Of a stretch of DNA of 64,000 bases, positions 1 to 9,083 are shown in pieces. The notes beneath the pieces were generated by a model. The model had not been told where the DNA came from, searched no databases, and saw nothing but the letters and a program-made list of their open reading frames with translations. The first letter of the stretch is position 1. Each line of letters starts with the position of its first letter. The position numbers and the translations under genes were made by a program. This DNA comes from Pseudomonadota bacterium (GTDB lineage Bacteria > Pseudomonadota > Alphaproteobacteria > Rhizobiales > Hyphomicrobiaceae): positions 124,001-188,000 of the forward strand of contig JAFECG010000021.1 in the NCBI GenBank assembly GCA_018242215.1. Direction: 5' to 3'.

Positions 1-3
1 CGC

Positions 4-942
4 TTATTCGGCACCCGGCACGATCGGACCTGCGCCCCACACGTAAATGCAGGCAAACAGGAACAGCCAGACGACGTCGACGAAGTGCCAGTACCAAGCT
101 GCCGCCTCAAAACCGAAGTGCTGTTGGGGCGTAAAAGCCCCGCGCATCGCCCGGATGAGGCAGACCAACAGGAAGATCGTGCCGATGATCACGTGCGCGC
201 CGTGGAAGCCGGTCGCCATGAAGAATGACGCACCATAGCTGTGGCCCGCGTAGCTGAAACCAGCGTGGCTGTATTCGATGGCCTGGCAGGTCGTGAACGT
301 CAGGCCAAGAAGGACCGTCAAAATCAAGCCGATGACGAGGCCGCGACGATCATTCTTCAAAAGGGCGTGGTGGGCCCACGTCACCGTGCATCCCGAGGTC
401 AACAGAATGAGCGTATTGACGAGCGGGAGACCCCAGGGATTGAACGTATGTTTGAAGTAGCCAGGGATCGTGGCGTCCGTCGCTGCGACTGGAACGGGCG
501 GCCACTTGCCTCCGAACACCTGATCGCGCGTCGTCGTGCCAACGACGGTGGTCGCGTTGTTCATCAGGTCATGTATGCCGGCCGGGAACAGGGCGAAATC
601 GAAGTAAGCCCAGAACCAAGCTACGAAGAACATCACTTCCGAGGCGATGAAGAGGATCATGCCGTATCGAAGGTGAAGCTGGACAACCGGCGTTTGAAAG
701 CCCTGGTTGGCTTCGCGAATGACGTCGATCCACCACGCCCAAGCACAAGCGATGACGGCCGTCGCGCCCATCGCAAAAAGCCACGGTCCTTGAATGCCAA
801 AGACGCCTTCGCCGTCGACATGGGTGCGCATCCAAATGATGCCGCCGATTGCCATGGCAAGCGCCGACAATGACGTCAGGAGCGGCCAGGGACTCGGATT
901 TACAAGATGGTAGTCATGGTGCTTCGCGTGGGTCTCCGCCAT
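4..942 (-). CDS. ctaE: Cytochrome c oxidase subunit III
   Basis: Subunit III of the aa3-type terminal oxidase, an integral membrane protein that packs against subunit I and stabilises proton uptake. The 312-residue product has the family's seven hydrophobic stretches, the N-terminal HLVNPSPWP motif and the EVMFFVAWFWAYF segment containing the conserved membrane glutamate. The stop lies at the window edge. It is the last visible gene of the leftward ctaC-ctaD-ctaB-coxF-ctaG-ctaE operon; whatever follows lies outside the window. The start at 942 is 114 bases after the ctaG stop. Family identity is secure. Confidence 0.97.
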   Translation of the reverse strand: MAETHAKHHDYHLVNPSPWPLLTSLSALAMAIGGIIWMRTHVDGEGVFGIQGPWLFAMGATAVIACAWAWWIDVIREANQGFQTPVVQLHLRYGMILFIASEVMFFVAWFWAYFDFALFPAGIHDLMNNATTVVGTTTRDQVFGGKWPPVPVAATDATIPGYFKHTFNPWGLPLVNTLILLTSGCTVTWAHHALLKNDRRGLVIGLILTVLLGLTFTTCQAIEYSHAGFSYAGHSYGASFFMATGFHGAHVIIGTIFLLVCLIRAMRGAFTPQQHFGFEAAAWYWHFVDVVWLFLFACIYVWGAGPIVPGAE

Positions 943-1056
943 TTCCGTCTCCGTCCCCTTCAGGCTTTGGCCTGTTCTTGCTTAAATTTTTGCCCCTGCG
1001 TCGCGGTGACAGCACCATTTCCGCCCGAGCCGTTCAGCTTCATCGTTTCGATTTCG

Positions 1057-1674
1057 TCATCCTCCGTTCTTCGGCGCGTTCGAAGCGTCGGCGGTCGCTG
1101 CCGGACGATCGACCGGGTAGAAGACGTAGGAAAGCGTGACTTCAGACTGGGAGGCCGTGTCCCGATCATCGAGCATCTTCGGATCGATGAAGAACGTCAC
1201 CGGCATTTCCACTGTCTGATGCGGTTTCAGCGTCTGCTCATTGAAGCAGAAGCATTGAATCTTATTGAAGTACAAGCCGAAAGCTTCCGGCGTTACGTTG
1301 TAAGAGGCCTGGCCCGTCACAGGCTTGTCGGAATTGTTCGTTGCCCGAAAGAAAGCAAGACCGGTCTCGCCGATCTTGACGTCCATCTTCGTGATCTCAG
1401 GCTCGAACGTCCACGGCAGACCCTGGGCAACGTTCGAGTCAAAGCGGACCGTGATCGTGCGGTCGACAACCTTGTTGGTATTCGCGAGAACCCGCTGCGT
1501 CGTGCCGTTATAACCCGTCGCCTTGCAGAACATCGTGTAGAGGGTCGGGGATGCCGCTGTGATCGACCCCATAACCGCAAGAGCACCAAGACAGACGAAC
1601 ACCGCCCGCCGATTGTTTCGAGACGACCTTAAGGCCTTGTCCTCGTCTCTTTCGCCGGGCGTTTGCGTATCCAT
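1057..1674 (-). CDS. ctaG: Cytochrome c oxidase assembly protein CtaG/Cox11
   Basis: Copper chaperone that delivers copper to the CuB site of subunit I. The protein has one N-terminal membrane anchor (about residues 25-45) and a periplasmic beta-rich domain carrying the copper-binding CFCF motif in IQCFCFNEQ. Length (about 205 residues) is normal. The ATG at 1674 overlaps the stop of the upstream small gene in a TGATG arrangement; a TTG one codon earlier is a less likely start. Position between ctaB/coxF and ctaE is typical of Rhizobiales-type operons. Confidence 0.96.
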   Translation of the reverse strand: MDTQTPGERDEDKALRSSRNNRRAVFVCLGALAVMGSITAASPTLYTMFCKATGYNGTTQRVLANTNKVVDRTITVRFDSNVAQGLPWTFEPEITKMDVKIGETGLAFFRATNNSDKPVTGQASYNVTPEAFGLYFNKIQCFCFNEQTLKPHQTVEMPVTFFIDPKMLDDRDTASQSEVTLSYVFYPVDRPAATADASNAPKNGG

Positions 1675-1838
1675 CAACCTATTCCATTTACGACGTTGCC
1701 GCCGAGACGGACGAACGTCGCGATGTAGAAGACCAAGACCATGAAGCCGAGCGCGAGCCCAATCGCGATCGATCGGCGCCTGCGGATTTTTTCAGCCGCA
1801 GGATCGAGGCGCTCGGGGCTTTTGGGATCGTCTTTCAA
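1674..1838 (-). CDS. coxF: Small CoxF-like membrane protein of the oxidase operon
   Basis: A 54-residue protein starting from TTG at 1838, eight bases after the ctaB stop, and ending in a TGATG overlap with ctaG. Its layout matches the tiny CoxF proteins found at this exact place in alphaproteobacterial cta operons: a charged N-terminus with ERLDPAAEKIRRRRS, one transmembrane helix (about residues 24-43) and a short C-terminal tail. It probably assists oxidase assembly; the precise role is not established. The non-ATG start and short length make it easy to miss. Confidence 0.8.
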   Translation of the reverse strand: MKDDPKSPERLDPAAEKIRRRRSIAIGLALGFMVLVFYIATFVRLGGNVVNGIG

Positions 1839-1845
1839 ATCAGCC

Positions 1846-2769
1846 TCACGCTAGAATCCGACTGACGATTGCTTCGCCGAACAGCACAGCGAACAGGACG
1901 TAAAGATACAGGATGGAAAACCAGAAGAGCTGCCGTGCTGCCGTATCGGCCTCGCGTCCTTCGGTCGTCATGTAGACGCGCACCGAGAGCGCAAGGAAGA
2001 CCGCGCCGAGCACCGTCGAGCAAAGGAGATACGTGACGCCGCCGAGACCGACGAAATAAGGAACGACAGCCAACGGTACGAGCAGAATGGAATAGAGCAG
2101 GATCTGGCGCCGCGTCTCTTTCAAGCCTGCGACGACCGGCAACATCGGAACACCAACGCGCTCGTAATCCCGGCAGCGATAAAGCGAGAGCGCCCAGAAG
2201 TGGGGCGGCGTCCACATGAAGATGATCATGAACAGCAACAGGCTGTCGAAGCTGACGGAGCCCGTCACTGCAGCCCAGCCGATCATGGGGGGAAAGGCGC
2301 CAGCGGCACCGCCGATGACGATATTGTACGGCGTCCTTCGCTTCAGCCACATCGTGTAGACGAAGAGATAGAAGCCGATCGTGATGGCAAGGAGAGCGCC
2401 AGCCGTCCAATTGACGAGGACGCCCAAGGTCAGGACAGAACAGACCGCGAGCACGCCACCGAAGCTCAGCGCTTCATCTGCGGTCACCCGCCCGCGCGGA
2501 AGAGGCCTCGCCGCCGTGCGCGCCATGCGGGCGTCGATATCGGCGTCATACCACATATTGAGCGCGCCCGAGGCACCGGCTCCGATGGCGATCGAGATGA
2601 TCGCAATGGCGCCAAGGACGGGATTGATCGGTCCCGGCGCGGCGAGCATCGCCGCCAGCGCCGTGAAAACCACGAGCGCCATCACGCGCGGCTTCATAAG
2701 CTGGACGAAATCGCTGACACTTGGCTCAAGCGCCAGATCGCCTTCGTGAATTTCACTTTGAATGCTCAT
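1846..2769 (-). CDS. ctaB: Protoheme IX farnesyltransferase (heme O synthase)
   Basis: Polytopic membrane enzyme that transfers a farnesyl group from farnesyl diphosphate to heme B to make heme O, the precursor of heme A for subunit I. The UbiA-family signature NMWYDADIDARMARTAARPLP (first Asp-rich motif plus the RTAxRPL segment) is at about residues 71-91. Length of 307 residues is normal. It lies 95 bases after ctaD, separated from it by a strong hairpin. Confidence 0.97.
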   Translation of the reverse strand: MSIQSEIHEGDLALEPSVSDFVQLMKPRVMALVVFTALAAMLAAPGPINPVLGAIAIISIAIGAGASGALNMWYDADIDARMARTAARPLPRGRVTADEALSFGGVLAVCSVLTLGVLVNWTAGALLAITIGFYLFVYTMWLKRRTPYNIVIGGAAGAFPPMIGWAAVTGSVSFDSLLLFMIIFMWTPPHFWALSLYRCRDYERVGVPMLPVVAGLKETRRQILLYSILLVPLAVVPYFVGLGGVTYLLCSTVLGAVFLALSVRVYMTTEGREADTAARQLFWFSILYLYVLFAVLFGEAIVSRILA

Positions 2770-2817
2770 GTGCCGGCGCGCCGTTCTCGGTACTCAGCTT
2801 CGTTTTATGGGGCACAA

Positions 2818-2844
2818 CTGCGGGCCGATGCTCTCGGCCCGCAG
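2818..2844. terminator. Perfect hairpin between ctaD and ctaB
   Basis: An 11-bp perfect stem, CTGCGGGCCGA and its complement, around a 5-base loop (TGCTC), lies in the 95-base gap between ctaD and ctaB. There is no T-run on either strand, so it is probably an RNA processing or stabilising hairpin that lowers downstream expression relative to ctaCD, not a full terminator. Confidence 0.5.
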
Positions 2845-2863
2845 CAGTATCGATCATTCCAAA

Positions 2864-4489
2864 TCAGTGGTGGTCCGTCGCGGCGATCCGCGGCAACGTT
2901 TCGTAGGAGTGGAATGCTGGCGGTGACGGCAGCGTCCACTCAAGCGTCGTTGCACCAATGCCCCACGGGTTCGAAGCCGCTTTCTCTTTCTTGATGAAGT
3001 ACGCGTAGAACATCGAGAAAAGGAAGACGATCAGACCAGCGGTCGTAATGTAGGACCCGAAGGACGAGATCCGGTTCCAATACGTGAACGCCTCCGGATA
3101 GTCGGCGTAGTGACGGGGCATACCCGCGAGACCCAGGAAGTGCTGCGGGAAGAAGAGGATGTTGGCGCCGATAAAGGTCAGCCAGAAGTGCAGCTTGCCC
3201 AGGAACTCGCTGTACATGTAGCCCGACATTTTCGGGAACCAGTAATACCAGCCCGCGAAGATCGAGAACACGGCCCCGAGCGACAGGACGTAATGGAAGT
3301 GCGCCACGACGTAGTACGTATTGTGCAGCGAACGGTCGACGCCAGCGTTCGAGCACATCACGCCCGTCACACCGCCGATCGTGAAGAGGAAGATGAAGCC
3401 CAGCGCCCAGACCATCGGCGTGCGGAACTGGATCGAACCACCCCACATCGTCGCAATCCAGGAGAAGATCTTCACGCCGGTCGGGACCGCGATGACCATC
3501 GTCGCGAACATGAAGTATGCCTGTGTGTCAACGCTGAGGCCCGCCGTGTACATGTGGTGCGCCCAGACGATGAAGCCGACGAGGCCGATGGCGACCATCG
3601 CATAGGCCATGCCGAGATAGCCGAAAATCGGCTTGCGCGAGAATGTCGACACGATGTGGCTGATCATGCCGAAGCCCGGCAGGATGAGGATGTAAACCTC
3701 CGGATGGCCGAAGAACCAGAAGAGGTGAGCATAGAGGAGAGGATCGCCGCCGCCGGCCGGATCATAAAACGTCGTGCCGAAGTTGCGATCCGTCAGCAGC
3801 ATCGTGATTGCGCCGGCCAGAACGGGCAGCGACAAGAGCAATAGGAAGGCCGTTACGAGCACGGACCAGGCGAAGAGCGGCATCTTGTGCAGCGTCATGC
3901 CGGGAGCGCGCATGTTGAAGATCGTGGTGATAAAGTTGATGGCGCCAAGGATGGAGGATGCGCCAGCAAGGTGAAGCGAAAGAATCGCAAAATCGACTGC
4001 CGGACCCGGGTGGCCAATCTTGCTCGAGAGCGGGGCCACGATGATCCAGCCGGTGCCTACGCCATTCGCATCCGCGGTTCCCGGAACGAAGAGCGAGATC
4101 AACAACAGCGTGAAGGCTGCCGGCAATAGCCAGAAAGAGATGTTGTTCATGCGAGGGAACGCCATGTCAGGCGCGCCGATCATCAGAGGCACGAACCAGT
4201 TGCCGAACCCGCCGATCATGGCGGGCATGACCATGAAGAACACCATGATCAAGCCATGGGCAGTCACGAAGACGTTGTAGATGCCTTCGTTTGCAAAATA
4301 CTGGAGGCCCGGCTCCTGAAGCTCCAACCGCATCATGACCGAGAGGAAGGCGCCTATGCAGCCCGCGAAAATCGCAAAGAGCAGATAAAGCGTGCCGATG
4401 TCTTTGTGGTTGGTCGAAAAGAACCAGCGCTTGAAGAAGGGCGGGGCGTGATCGTGATCCTCACCCGCTGCGTATGCCGTGCTTCCCAT
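2864..4489 (-). CDS. ctaD: Cytochrome c oxidase subunit I
   Basis: Catalytic subunit of the aa3-type oxidase, carrying heme a and the heme a3-CuB centre where oxygen is reduced. Visible hallmarks are the STNHKDIG N-terminus, the [12 protein letters not shown] segment of the D channel, GHPEVYI with the D-channel glutamate and the cross-linked tyrosine, the K-channel lysine in PTGVKIF, and the metal-binding AHFHYVL. The 541-residue length is normal. One residue stands out: the usual LHDTYYV is LHNTYYV here, with Asn390 (codon AAT) replacing the aspartate that normally binds the non-redox Mg/Mn ion. A matching change occurs in subunit II. Confidence 0.98.
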   Translation of the reverse strand: MGSTAYAAGEDHDHAPPFFKRWFFSTNHKDIGTLYLLFAIFAGCIGAFLSVMMRLELQEPGLQYFANEGIYNVFVTAHGLIMVFFMVMPAMIGGFGNWFVPLMIGAPDMAFPRMNNISFWLLPAAFTLLLISLFVPGTADANGVGTGWIIVAPLSSKIGHPGPAVDFAILSLHLAGASSILGAINFITTIFNMRAPGMTLHKMPLFAWSVLVTAFLLLLSLPVLAGAITMLLTDRNFGTTFYDPAGGGDPLLYAHLFWFFGHPEVYILILPGFGMISHIVSTFSRKPIFGYLGMAYAMVAIGLVGFIVWAHHMYTAGLSVDTQAYFMFATMVIAVPTGVKIFSWIATMWGGSIQFRTPMVWALGFIFLFTIGGVTGVMCSNAGVDRSLHNTYYVVAHFHYVLSLGAVFSIFAGWYYWFPKMSGYMYSEFLGKLHFWLTFIGANILFFPQHFLGLAGMPRHYADYPEAFTYWNRISSFGSYITTAGLIVFLFSMFYAYFIKKEKAASNPWGIGATTLEWTLPSPPAFHSYETLPRIAATDHH

Positions 4490-4584
4490 TTCGTAGAGCC
4501 CTTGTTCCGGTAGTTTGCTTTGATCTTCTTATTATCGAATACGTGCCGGACGGACCCACGTCCGCGACCGGCGGTGAACGGCTG

Positions 4585-5568
4585 TTATTGCGCCTGTGCC
4601 ACGGACTGCTGAATGACGACCCGACTTGCCGTATCCGCGTCCAGGATCTGCTGAGCCTTCTTTCGATCTTTGGCTTTCAATGCGGCCATCCAGGCATCAT
4701 AGACCGGCTGTTCGACAACGCGAACAGCGATCGGCATGCCCGAGTGCAGCTTACCGCAGAGCACCGAGCACTGACCGAAGTAAGAGCCGACCTTCGTAGC
4801 CTTGAACCAGACTGCGGCCGTTCGTCCAGGAACCGCCTGCTGCTTCACGCCGAACGACGGAATTGTCCAGGAGTGGATGACGTCATTCGATGTGATGAGA
4901 ACAATGACGACCTTGTTTACCGGAACCGCGATTTCCTGGTCCACCGCAAGTCGGCGAAGCTTTTTGTCCTCGGCCCAGACAGGAAGGGAGTCCTGATAGA
5001 GAGCGTTATGAAGCGCCGCTCCGTCGAGCGAGCCGTATTTCTTGTCGAACGCGTCGTCTCCCAATTTCGCCCTGAGGATGTCCTCGTCGTTGACCATGTT
5101 CGACGTGACGGTGACTTTATCGTCGACGTATTCGTGCTCCCAGAACCACGCATTGCCGGTGGCCTTGATCGTCACATCGGCCTTCGGGAACGTGTACTGA
5201 TTGAAGAGAAGGTGAAAAGACGGGATCGAAATGCCGACGAGAATCAGGATCGGCACGATCGTCCAGGCGACTTCAAGGAAGGTATTGTGGGTCGTGCGGG
5301 AGGGAGTGGGATTACTCTTCTCGTTGAAGCGGAACATCACCCAAACCATCAGCCCGAGAACGAAAAGGACGATGACGGTGATGACAATGTTGACGACGTT
5401 AAAGAGAGTCGTGATCTCGTCCATGATCGGCGAGGCTGAGAGCTGGAGCCCAAGCTCACCATCCGTCGGCTGACCAAGCCCCGCCAACGCGGGCGTCGCG
5501 CCGCTGAGGACGATCGCCAAGCACGCGGCTGCCAGTACGGCAACCGCGCCAAACATCCTTTTAGACAT
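4585..5568 (-). CDS. ctaC: Cytochrome c oxidase subunit II
   Basis: Receives electrons from cytochrome c through the binuclear CuA centre. There is an N-terminal signal sequence (about residues 1-29), two membrane helices (about 50-75 and 95-115) and a periplasmic cupredoxin domain. CuA ligands are visible: His in DVIHSW, then Cys267, Cys271, and the downstream His and Met in GKLHSGM. The residue between the cysteines is Val269 where nearly all relatives have glutamate (CSELC); that glutamate's side chain normally binds Mg/Mn. The cupredoxin domain also has a roughly 45-residue charged insertion before RRLAVDQE. First gene of the operon. Confidence 0.96.
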   Translation of the reverse strand: MSKRMFGAVAVLAAACLAIVLSGATPALAGLGQPTDGELGLQLSASPIMDEITTLFNVVNIVITVIVLFVLGLMVWVMFRFNEKSNPTPSRTTHNTFLEVAWTIVPILILVGISIPSFHLLFNQYTFPKADVTIKATGNAWFWEHEYVDDKVTVTSNMVNDEDILRAKLGDDAFDKKYGSLDGAALHNALYQDSLPVWAEDKKLRRLAVDQEIAVPVNKVVIVLITSNDVIHSWTIPSFGVKQQAVPGRTAAVWFKATKVGSYFGQCSVLCGKLHSGMPIAVRVVEQPVYDAWMAALKAKDRKKAQQILDADTASRVVIQQSVAQAQ

Positions 5569-6009
5569 TCCTTCGCTCCCAGTTTGTCGCCCCAGTTCCC
5601 GCTGGTTCGACAGCCTCCCTATCTGACTTGGCGCGCCGTTTTCGCGACCAAGTTCCTATTTGCTTATTGCCCGGCTCCCCAGCCGAGGACGGTCCGGCGA
5701 CCCTTGGACCGAATGCCTCATCGATTTGTTAAGACGGGTTGATAAAGAGCACAATCCAATCGCGTGTCTCAAGTCAAGTTTTCTGCGTCATTTATTCGCG
5801 AAAGCATGCGCGAGGTCAGCGAATCTCAGCGAATCACTGACTTCTCTCGATCGATGGCCCTTCCCGTGCCGCGACAGAATTCGGCCGAATTCATGGTCGA
5901 CGAAGCGCGGTCTTCCGCCGTTGCGTTCCGTTCCATGGGCCTCGCCCGCGAAATCAAGGACAGCCGATTGTCACTCGAAAAGCCGGGCTCCTCAAACGAA
6001 GGCTCCATT
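5569..6009. other. Divergent intergenic region, cta operon / ialB-like gene
   Basis: This 441-base gap must contain the promoters of the leftward cta operon and the rightward IalB-like gene. The frame of the IalB-like gene stays open back to 5764 but that part has no protein-like features. No clear sigma-70 pair or operator could be picked out by eye. Confidence 0.4.
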
Positions 6010-6579
6010 ATGCCGCTGCGGCTAGCCCGACGGAACAGGCGTAGCGATCGGCCCATGATCTGGAGCAGGATCGCCACAGCTCTGTTCGTGGTTGCACAAG
6101 CCATTCTGATGTTCGGCACGACAAATGCGGCCCTCGCCGTCGACGCCCCGGAAGGAACCGTCAAGGCGCAATACGGCGATTGGCAGGTCGTATGCAAGGA
6201 TCCGCCACCAGGGGCCAAGAATCCGGTCTGCGCCCTGGTTCAGAGCGTCACGGCGGAGGATAAGAACAACATCGGTCTGACGGTCTATTTCCAGAAGTTC
6301 TCGAACGGAACCCGCGTTCTCCGGGTCTTTGCTCCGTTGGGGGTTCTGCTGCCGCCGGGACTGGGACTTAAGATCGACAACAAGGATGTCGGGCACGCGC
6401 CGTTTCTGCGCTGCCACAGCTTTGCGTGTTACGCGCAGGTCGTTGTCGAAGACCCATTGATCGAGCAGCTCAAGACCGGAAAAACCGCGATCTTCATCAT
6501 TTTCCAGACCGAGGAGGCTGGGATCGGCATCCCGATCTCACTCAAGGGCTTCGCAGACGCCCTTAAAGAGCTGAACTGA
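6010..6579 (+). CDS. Invasion-associated locus B (IalB) family exported protein
   Basis: Member of the IalB family first described in Bartonella and widespread as periplasmic proteins in free-living Rhizobiales, where the role is unclear. The ATG at 6010 follows an AAGG site by about six bases and gives an arginine-rich N-terminus, a hydrophobic segment (about residues 17-35) and a likely cleavage after ALA. The family pattern is present: YGDWQVVCKD near the start, conserved cysteines (CALV, RCHSFACYA), the LPPGLGLKID segment and the terminal ISLKGFADAL. An alternative ATG at 6055 also leaves a signal peptide. It converges on the phasin-like gene. Confidence 0.85.
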   Translation: MPLRLARRNRRSDRPMIWSRIATALFVVAQAILMFGTTNAALAVDAPEGTVKAQYGDWQVVCKDPPPGAKNPVCALVQSVTAEDKNNIGLTVYFQKFSNGTRVLRVFAPLGVLLPPGLGLKIDNKDVGHAPFLRCHSFACYAQVVVEDPLIEQLKTGKTAIFIIFQTEEAGIGIPISLKGFADALKELN

Positions 6580-6620
6580 TTGTCGCGCGGCTCGCACGGC
6601 CGCATGAATGAACGCAATCG

Positions 6621-7046
6621 TCAGGCGACCTTGCGTTCCGGCTCAGGCGTGCCGCCGCGATCCAAAAGGATAAGCGTATCGCGCGCCGGCATAGCATGCG
6701 GGAGCGTGTGAACCGTCGGCGGCGCCACCGCTTCCGTAGCCGTTTCGACAGCCGCAGCGACTCGTGGTGCGGCGTCAACATACTGCTCGACAGTCGTCTC
6801 CCAGAGTTGGGCGTTTGCCGCGAGATAGTCGGCAGGCGTCATCGCCCGGGCAACGCGATGCGACCAATGCACCAGCGCACGCGTCTGACGGGCTTGCAGA
6901 CCTGCGAATTCGAGCTGCGTTCGACCGATAGACTTCAAAAGCGGCTGCCACCAGTAGGATGTTATATCGGCCGCTTCGAAGATATACTGATAGAATGGAA
7001 GGTATAGGGAAGTATTCCTTGCGGGGGCTTCCGCGTCCTCTGACAT
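6621..7046 (-). CDS. Phasin-like protein
   Basis: A 141-residue, largely helical protein. The ATG at 7046 is preceded by GGGAGGA at good spacing, so I prefer it to the GTG at 7067. The central part (QLEFAGLQARQTRALVHWSH, then TPADYLAANAQLW) resembles the phasin_2 family, which coats polyhydroxyalkanoate granules. The C-terminal third is alanine/proline-rich and unlike a phasin. No PHA synthesis genes are nearby, so the assignment rests on sequence pattern alone. Confidence 0.6.
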   Translation of the reverse strand: MSEDAEAPARNTSLYLPFYQYIFEAADITSYWWQPLLKSIGRTQLEFAGLQARQTRALVHWSHRVARAMTPADYLAANAQLWETTVEQYVDAAPRVAAAVETATEAVAPPTVHTLPHAMPARDTLILLDRGGTPEPERKVA

Positions 7047-7385
7047 ATGATGCGTCCTCCCAGACACAAATTACTTGTACAGCTCTGCCGCCCGAAAACT
7101 GGTTTTTCAGAACGCGCTCTTAAGGGCTTGCGCTCGTTTTTTAATCATTAGCATGGCGCCGACGCCGCTGCAGTTCACAGATTTGTGCGGCTTGTAACAC
7201 AAGCGGCGAAAGAGCTGTTTGAGCAAAATCAACCGGTCCTCCACAGTTGCCGCTGCGATGCACAAACTGCGCCGGCCAGTACTGGCTTCTCTTTTCTGAA
7301 ATCGAAAATTGTTAACCGAGTTCATCTTTGTTCTTCTTGACGATGACTAGTTTGTACGGACTTATGGTCAATAACGATAATATGT
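7047..7385. other. Divergent intergenic region, phasin-like / bcsS
   Basis: A 339-base, relatively AT-rich gap between two divergent genes. It must contain both promoters. I see no convincing gene, repeat or operator in it. Confidence 0.4.
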
Positions 7386-8273
7386 ATGTTGTACCAACAG
7401 CGTTGCGTTTGGATGTTGCGTGGGGGGCGTCAGAAATCCGGCTGGATCGGCGCTGCGATCTATCTTCTGATCGCAGTTGCGTCGTGGGCCGGATCGTCTC
7501 GAGAGGCGCTGGCGCAGAGTGACACGTGGGCCGCAAGTCCTCCGCAGCCTGAATATGGATGGCGCGAGATTTATAGTGGGGTCGACGTCGCACAAGACCA
7601 GTGGCTTTTCTATTCAGGAATGACGATCGTGCCGCTCGGTCGAGATATCTACAGTGATGGCTGGCGACTGCGTTTCGGAGGCGGCTATGGCCGCTACGGC
7701 TACGATGACATAGGCGCACATACGAATTGCGGTGTCGCCGTTCTCAACGACATTTGCACGGAGGACGATCGCAAGAAGCAACACTTCGAGGTCGAGCATT
7801 CTTATGCCGAAGCTCTTCTCGGATACTATTTGCAGCTCGGGCGATTGACGGCCAAAGCTTTCGCCGGTGCTTCGATGTCCTCTGAACATCATCTCAATGC
7901 TGCGGATCCGGCGCATGAGAACGACGGTACCGAATTCGGCGTCAAGGGCGCTCTCGAACTCTGGCTGACGCTGAACGAAACTGCATGGACGTCGCTCGAT
8001 CTCAGCTATTCGACAGCACGTAATGAGACGTCATCGCGATGGCGCGCCGGCTGGCGGCTCACACCGAAGGTCTCTGTCGGGCCCGAACTGCGTTACGATA
8101 AAAACATCGAGACGGGCGACGGCGCCTGGAACGGCCGGACAGGCCTTTTTGCGCGTTATGAATGGAGCGGCGGGGAAGCCTCGCTTGCCGGCGGGGCCGC
8201 TTGGTGGATTGACGAGTGGGCACCCAAAGATCCCTCGGCTTACGGGACATTCAACGTCCTTTTTCAATATTGA
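7386..8273 (+). CDS. bcsS: Cellulose biosynthesis protein BcsS
   Basis: Outer-membrane beta-barrel-like protein of the BcsS family, found with cellulose or exopolysaccharide systems in Rhizobiales. After an N-terminal signal region ending near EALAQ (about residue 44) come alternating amphipathic strands such as WLFYSGMTIVPLGRD, LRFGGGYGRYGYDD and the C-terminal TFNVLFQY, a typical outer-membrane ending in an aromatic residue. Length of 295 is slightly longer than usual, and a start at the ATG at 7413 would also keep the signal peptide. No bcsA/bcsB genes are in the window, so this is an isolated copy here. Confidence 0.75.
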   Translation: MLYQQRCVWMLRGGRQKSGWIGAAIYLLIAVASWAGSSREALAQSDTWAASPPQPEYGWREIYSGVDVAQDQWLFYSGMTIVPLGRDIYSDGWRLRFGGGYGRYGYDDIGAHTNCGVAVLNDICTEDDRKKQHFEVEHSYAEALLGYYLQLGRLTAKAFAGASMSSEHHLNAADPAHENDGTEFGVKGALELWLTLNETAWTSLDLSYSTARNETSSRWRAGWRLTPKVSVGPELRYDKNIETGDGAWNGRTGLFARYEWSGGEASLAGGAAWWIDEWAPKDPSAYGTFNVLFQY

Positions 8274-8361
8274 GTCGCTGTCGCGGCGGATCTTGCCAAT
8301 GCGCCCCAAACGTCCTTCTATCGCTCGTTTTCGATCGAGGCAGCGGGCGGTGCTAGTGGAA

Positions 8362-8667
8362 ATGACGTCAAAGACAATCGCGGCCGCTTCAATTTTTCTG
8401 GCGAGCCTTTTGCTCTTGGTGGTTCCGACACAGGTCTTTGCCGATACATGCGCTCCGTCGGCGGTCACGGCGCGGGGCGAAGAATCGCGTTTCGTGTGGC
8501 TCGCCAAGACGAAGACACGCGCCAACTGGCGTGCGAAAGTGCGAGCCATCCCTGACCTCGGACCCGACTACGCGAACTGGGCGCGGGCTGAGAATACCGA
8601 AGAGCGCTGTCTTACCGGGCCCAGCGGTACGGTCTGCATCTTCACTGGAACACCCTGTCGCCCTTAA
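8362..8667 (+). CDS. Small secreted protein of unknown function
   Basis: A 101-residue protein with a textbook signal peptide: MTSK, a long hydrophobic stretch, then cleavage after VFA near residue 29. The mature part contains four cysteines, two of them close together at the C-terminus (CIFTGTPC), suggesting disulfides in the periplasm. The start at 8362 has GTGGA just upstream; an in-frame ATG at 8299 would add an arginine-rich extension and is less likely. I do not recognise the family. Confidence 0.6.
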   Translation: MTSKTIAAASIFLASLLLLVVPTQVFADTCAPSAVTARGEESRFVWLAKTKTRANWRAKVRAIPDLGPDYANWARAENTEERCLTGPSGTVCIFTGTPCRP

Positions 8668-8739
8668 CGTCCTCACATCCAATCGACGGTGACGAGAAGA
8701 CCGGTGCATCGTGTCGAGCGCCGGGTCTCAAATTCAGAA

Positions 8740-8986
8740 TTGGGTTTTATCAAATTGCAGTATAAGTACGGTGCTTCGGCGGCCGTCTGAGCGGATTTTG
8801 CTTCCGACTGCGGCCACGCCATATGAAGTGAGCATCATGGCTCTCGCGCGGTTTGCGCGCCGACGATCTGTCCAGGCCCCGCATTCGCTACTGATTCGCG
8901 CGACGCCACTGAAACTCCGCCCGGCCACAGGCTCGGGCGGAAAGAGAGAGGAGCGGTGGGTTGCGGGACCTACTGCTCCTCTTTTT
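8740..8986 (+). ncRNA. Candidate small RNA ending in an intrinsic terminator
   Basis: No plausible protein lies in the 516 bases between the small secreted gene and tetR, yet the stretch ends in a strong intrinsic terminator (8948-8986) about 280 bases past the previous stop. A TATAAG box at about 8762 could be a -10 element, and a second hairpin (CCGCCCG paired with CGGGCGG, about 8917-8940) precedes the terminator. This suggests an independent transcript of roughly 200-220 nt or an unusually long 3' UTR. It does not match 6S, SRP RNA or tmRNA as I know them. Confidence 0.35.
8948..8986 (+). terminator. Intrinsic terminator
   Basis: A 14-bp stem starting GAGGAGC and ending GCTCCTC, with two G-T wobble pairs and a 6-base loop, is followed directly by TTTTT on the plus strand. 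Confidence 0.8.
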
Positions 8987-9083
8987 GTCAAAGATCTTTT
9001 TCCTCCAATTGCTTGCTCGGCCCCAGGCAATATTTCGTTCGTCGCCGGACCGTCCGCTCGCTGAATACCGACAATAAAAATTT

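Noticed and set aside
241-873. Long plus-strand frame across ctaE
   Set aside because: It is antisense to a certain gene and its product is charged, without a fold pattern.
8023-8361. N-terminal extension of the small secreted protein
   Set aside because: It overlaps bcsS in another frame, and the internal ATG at 8362 gives a clean signal peptide.
8711-9064. Possible 117-residue protein before tetR
   Set aside because: The frame runs through a strong intrinsic terminator and has no ribosome site or protein-like pattern.
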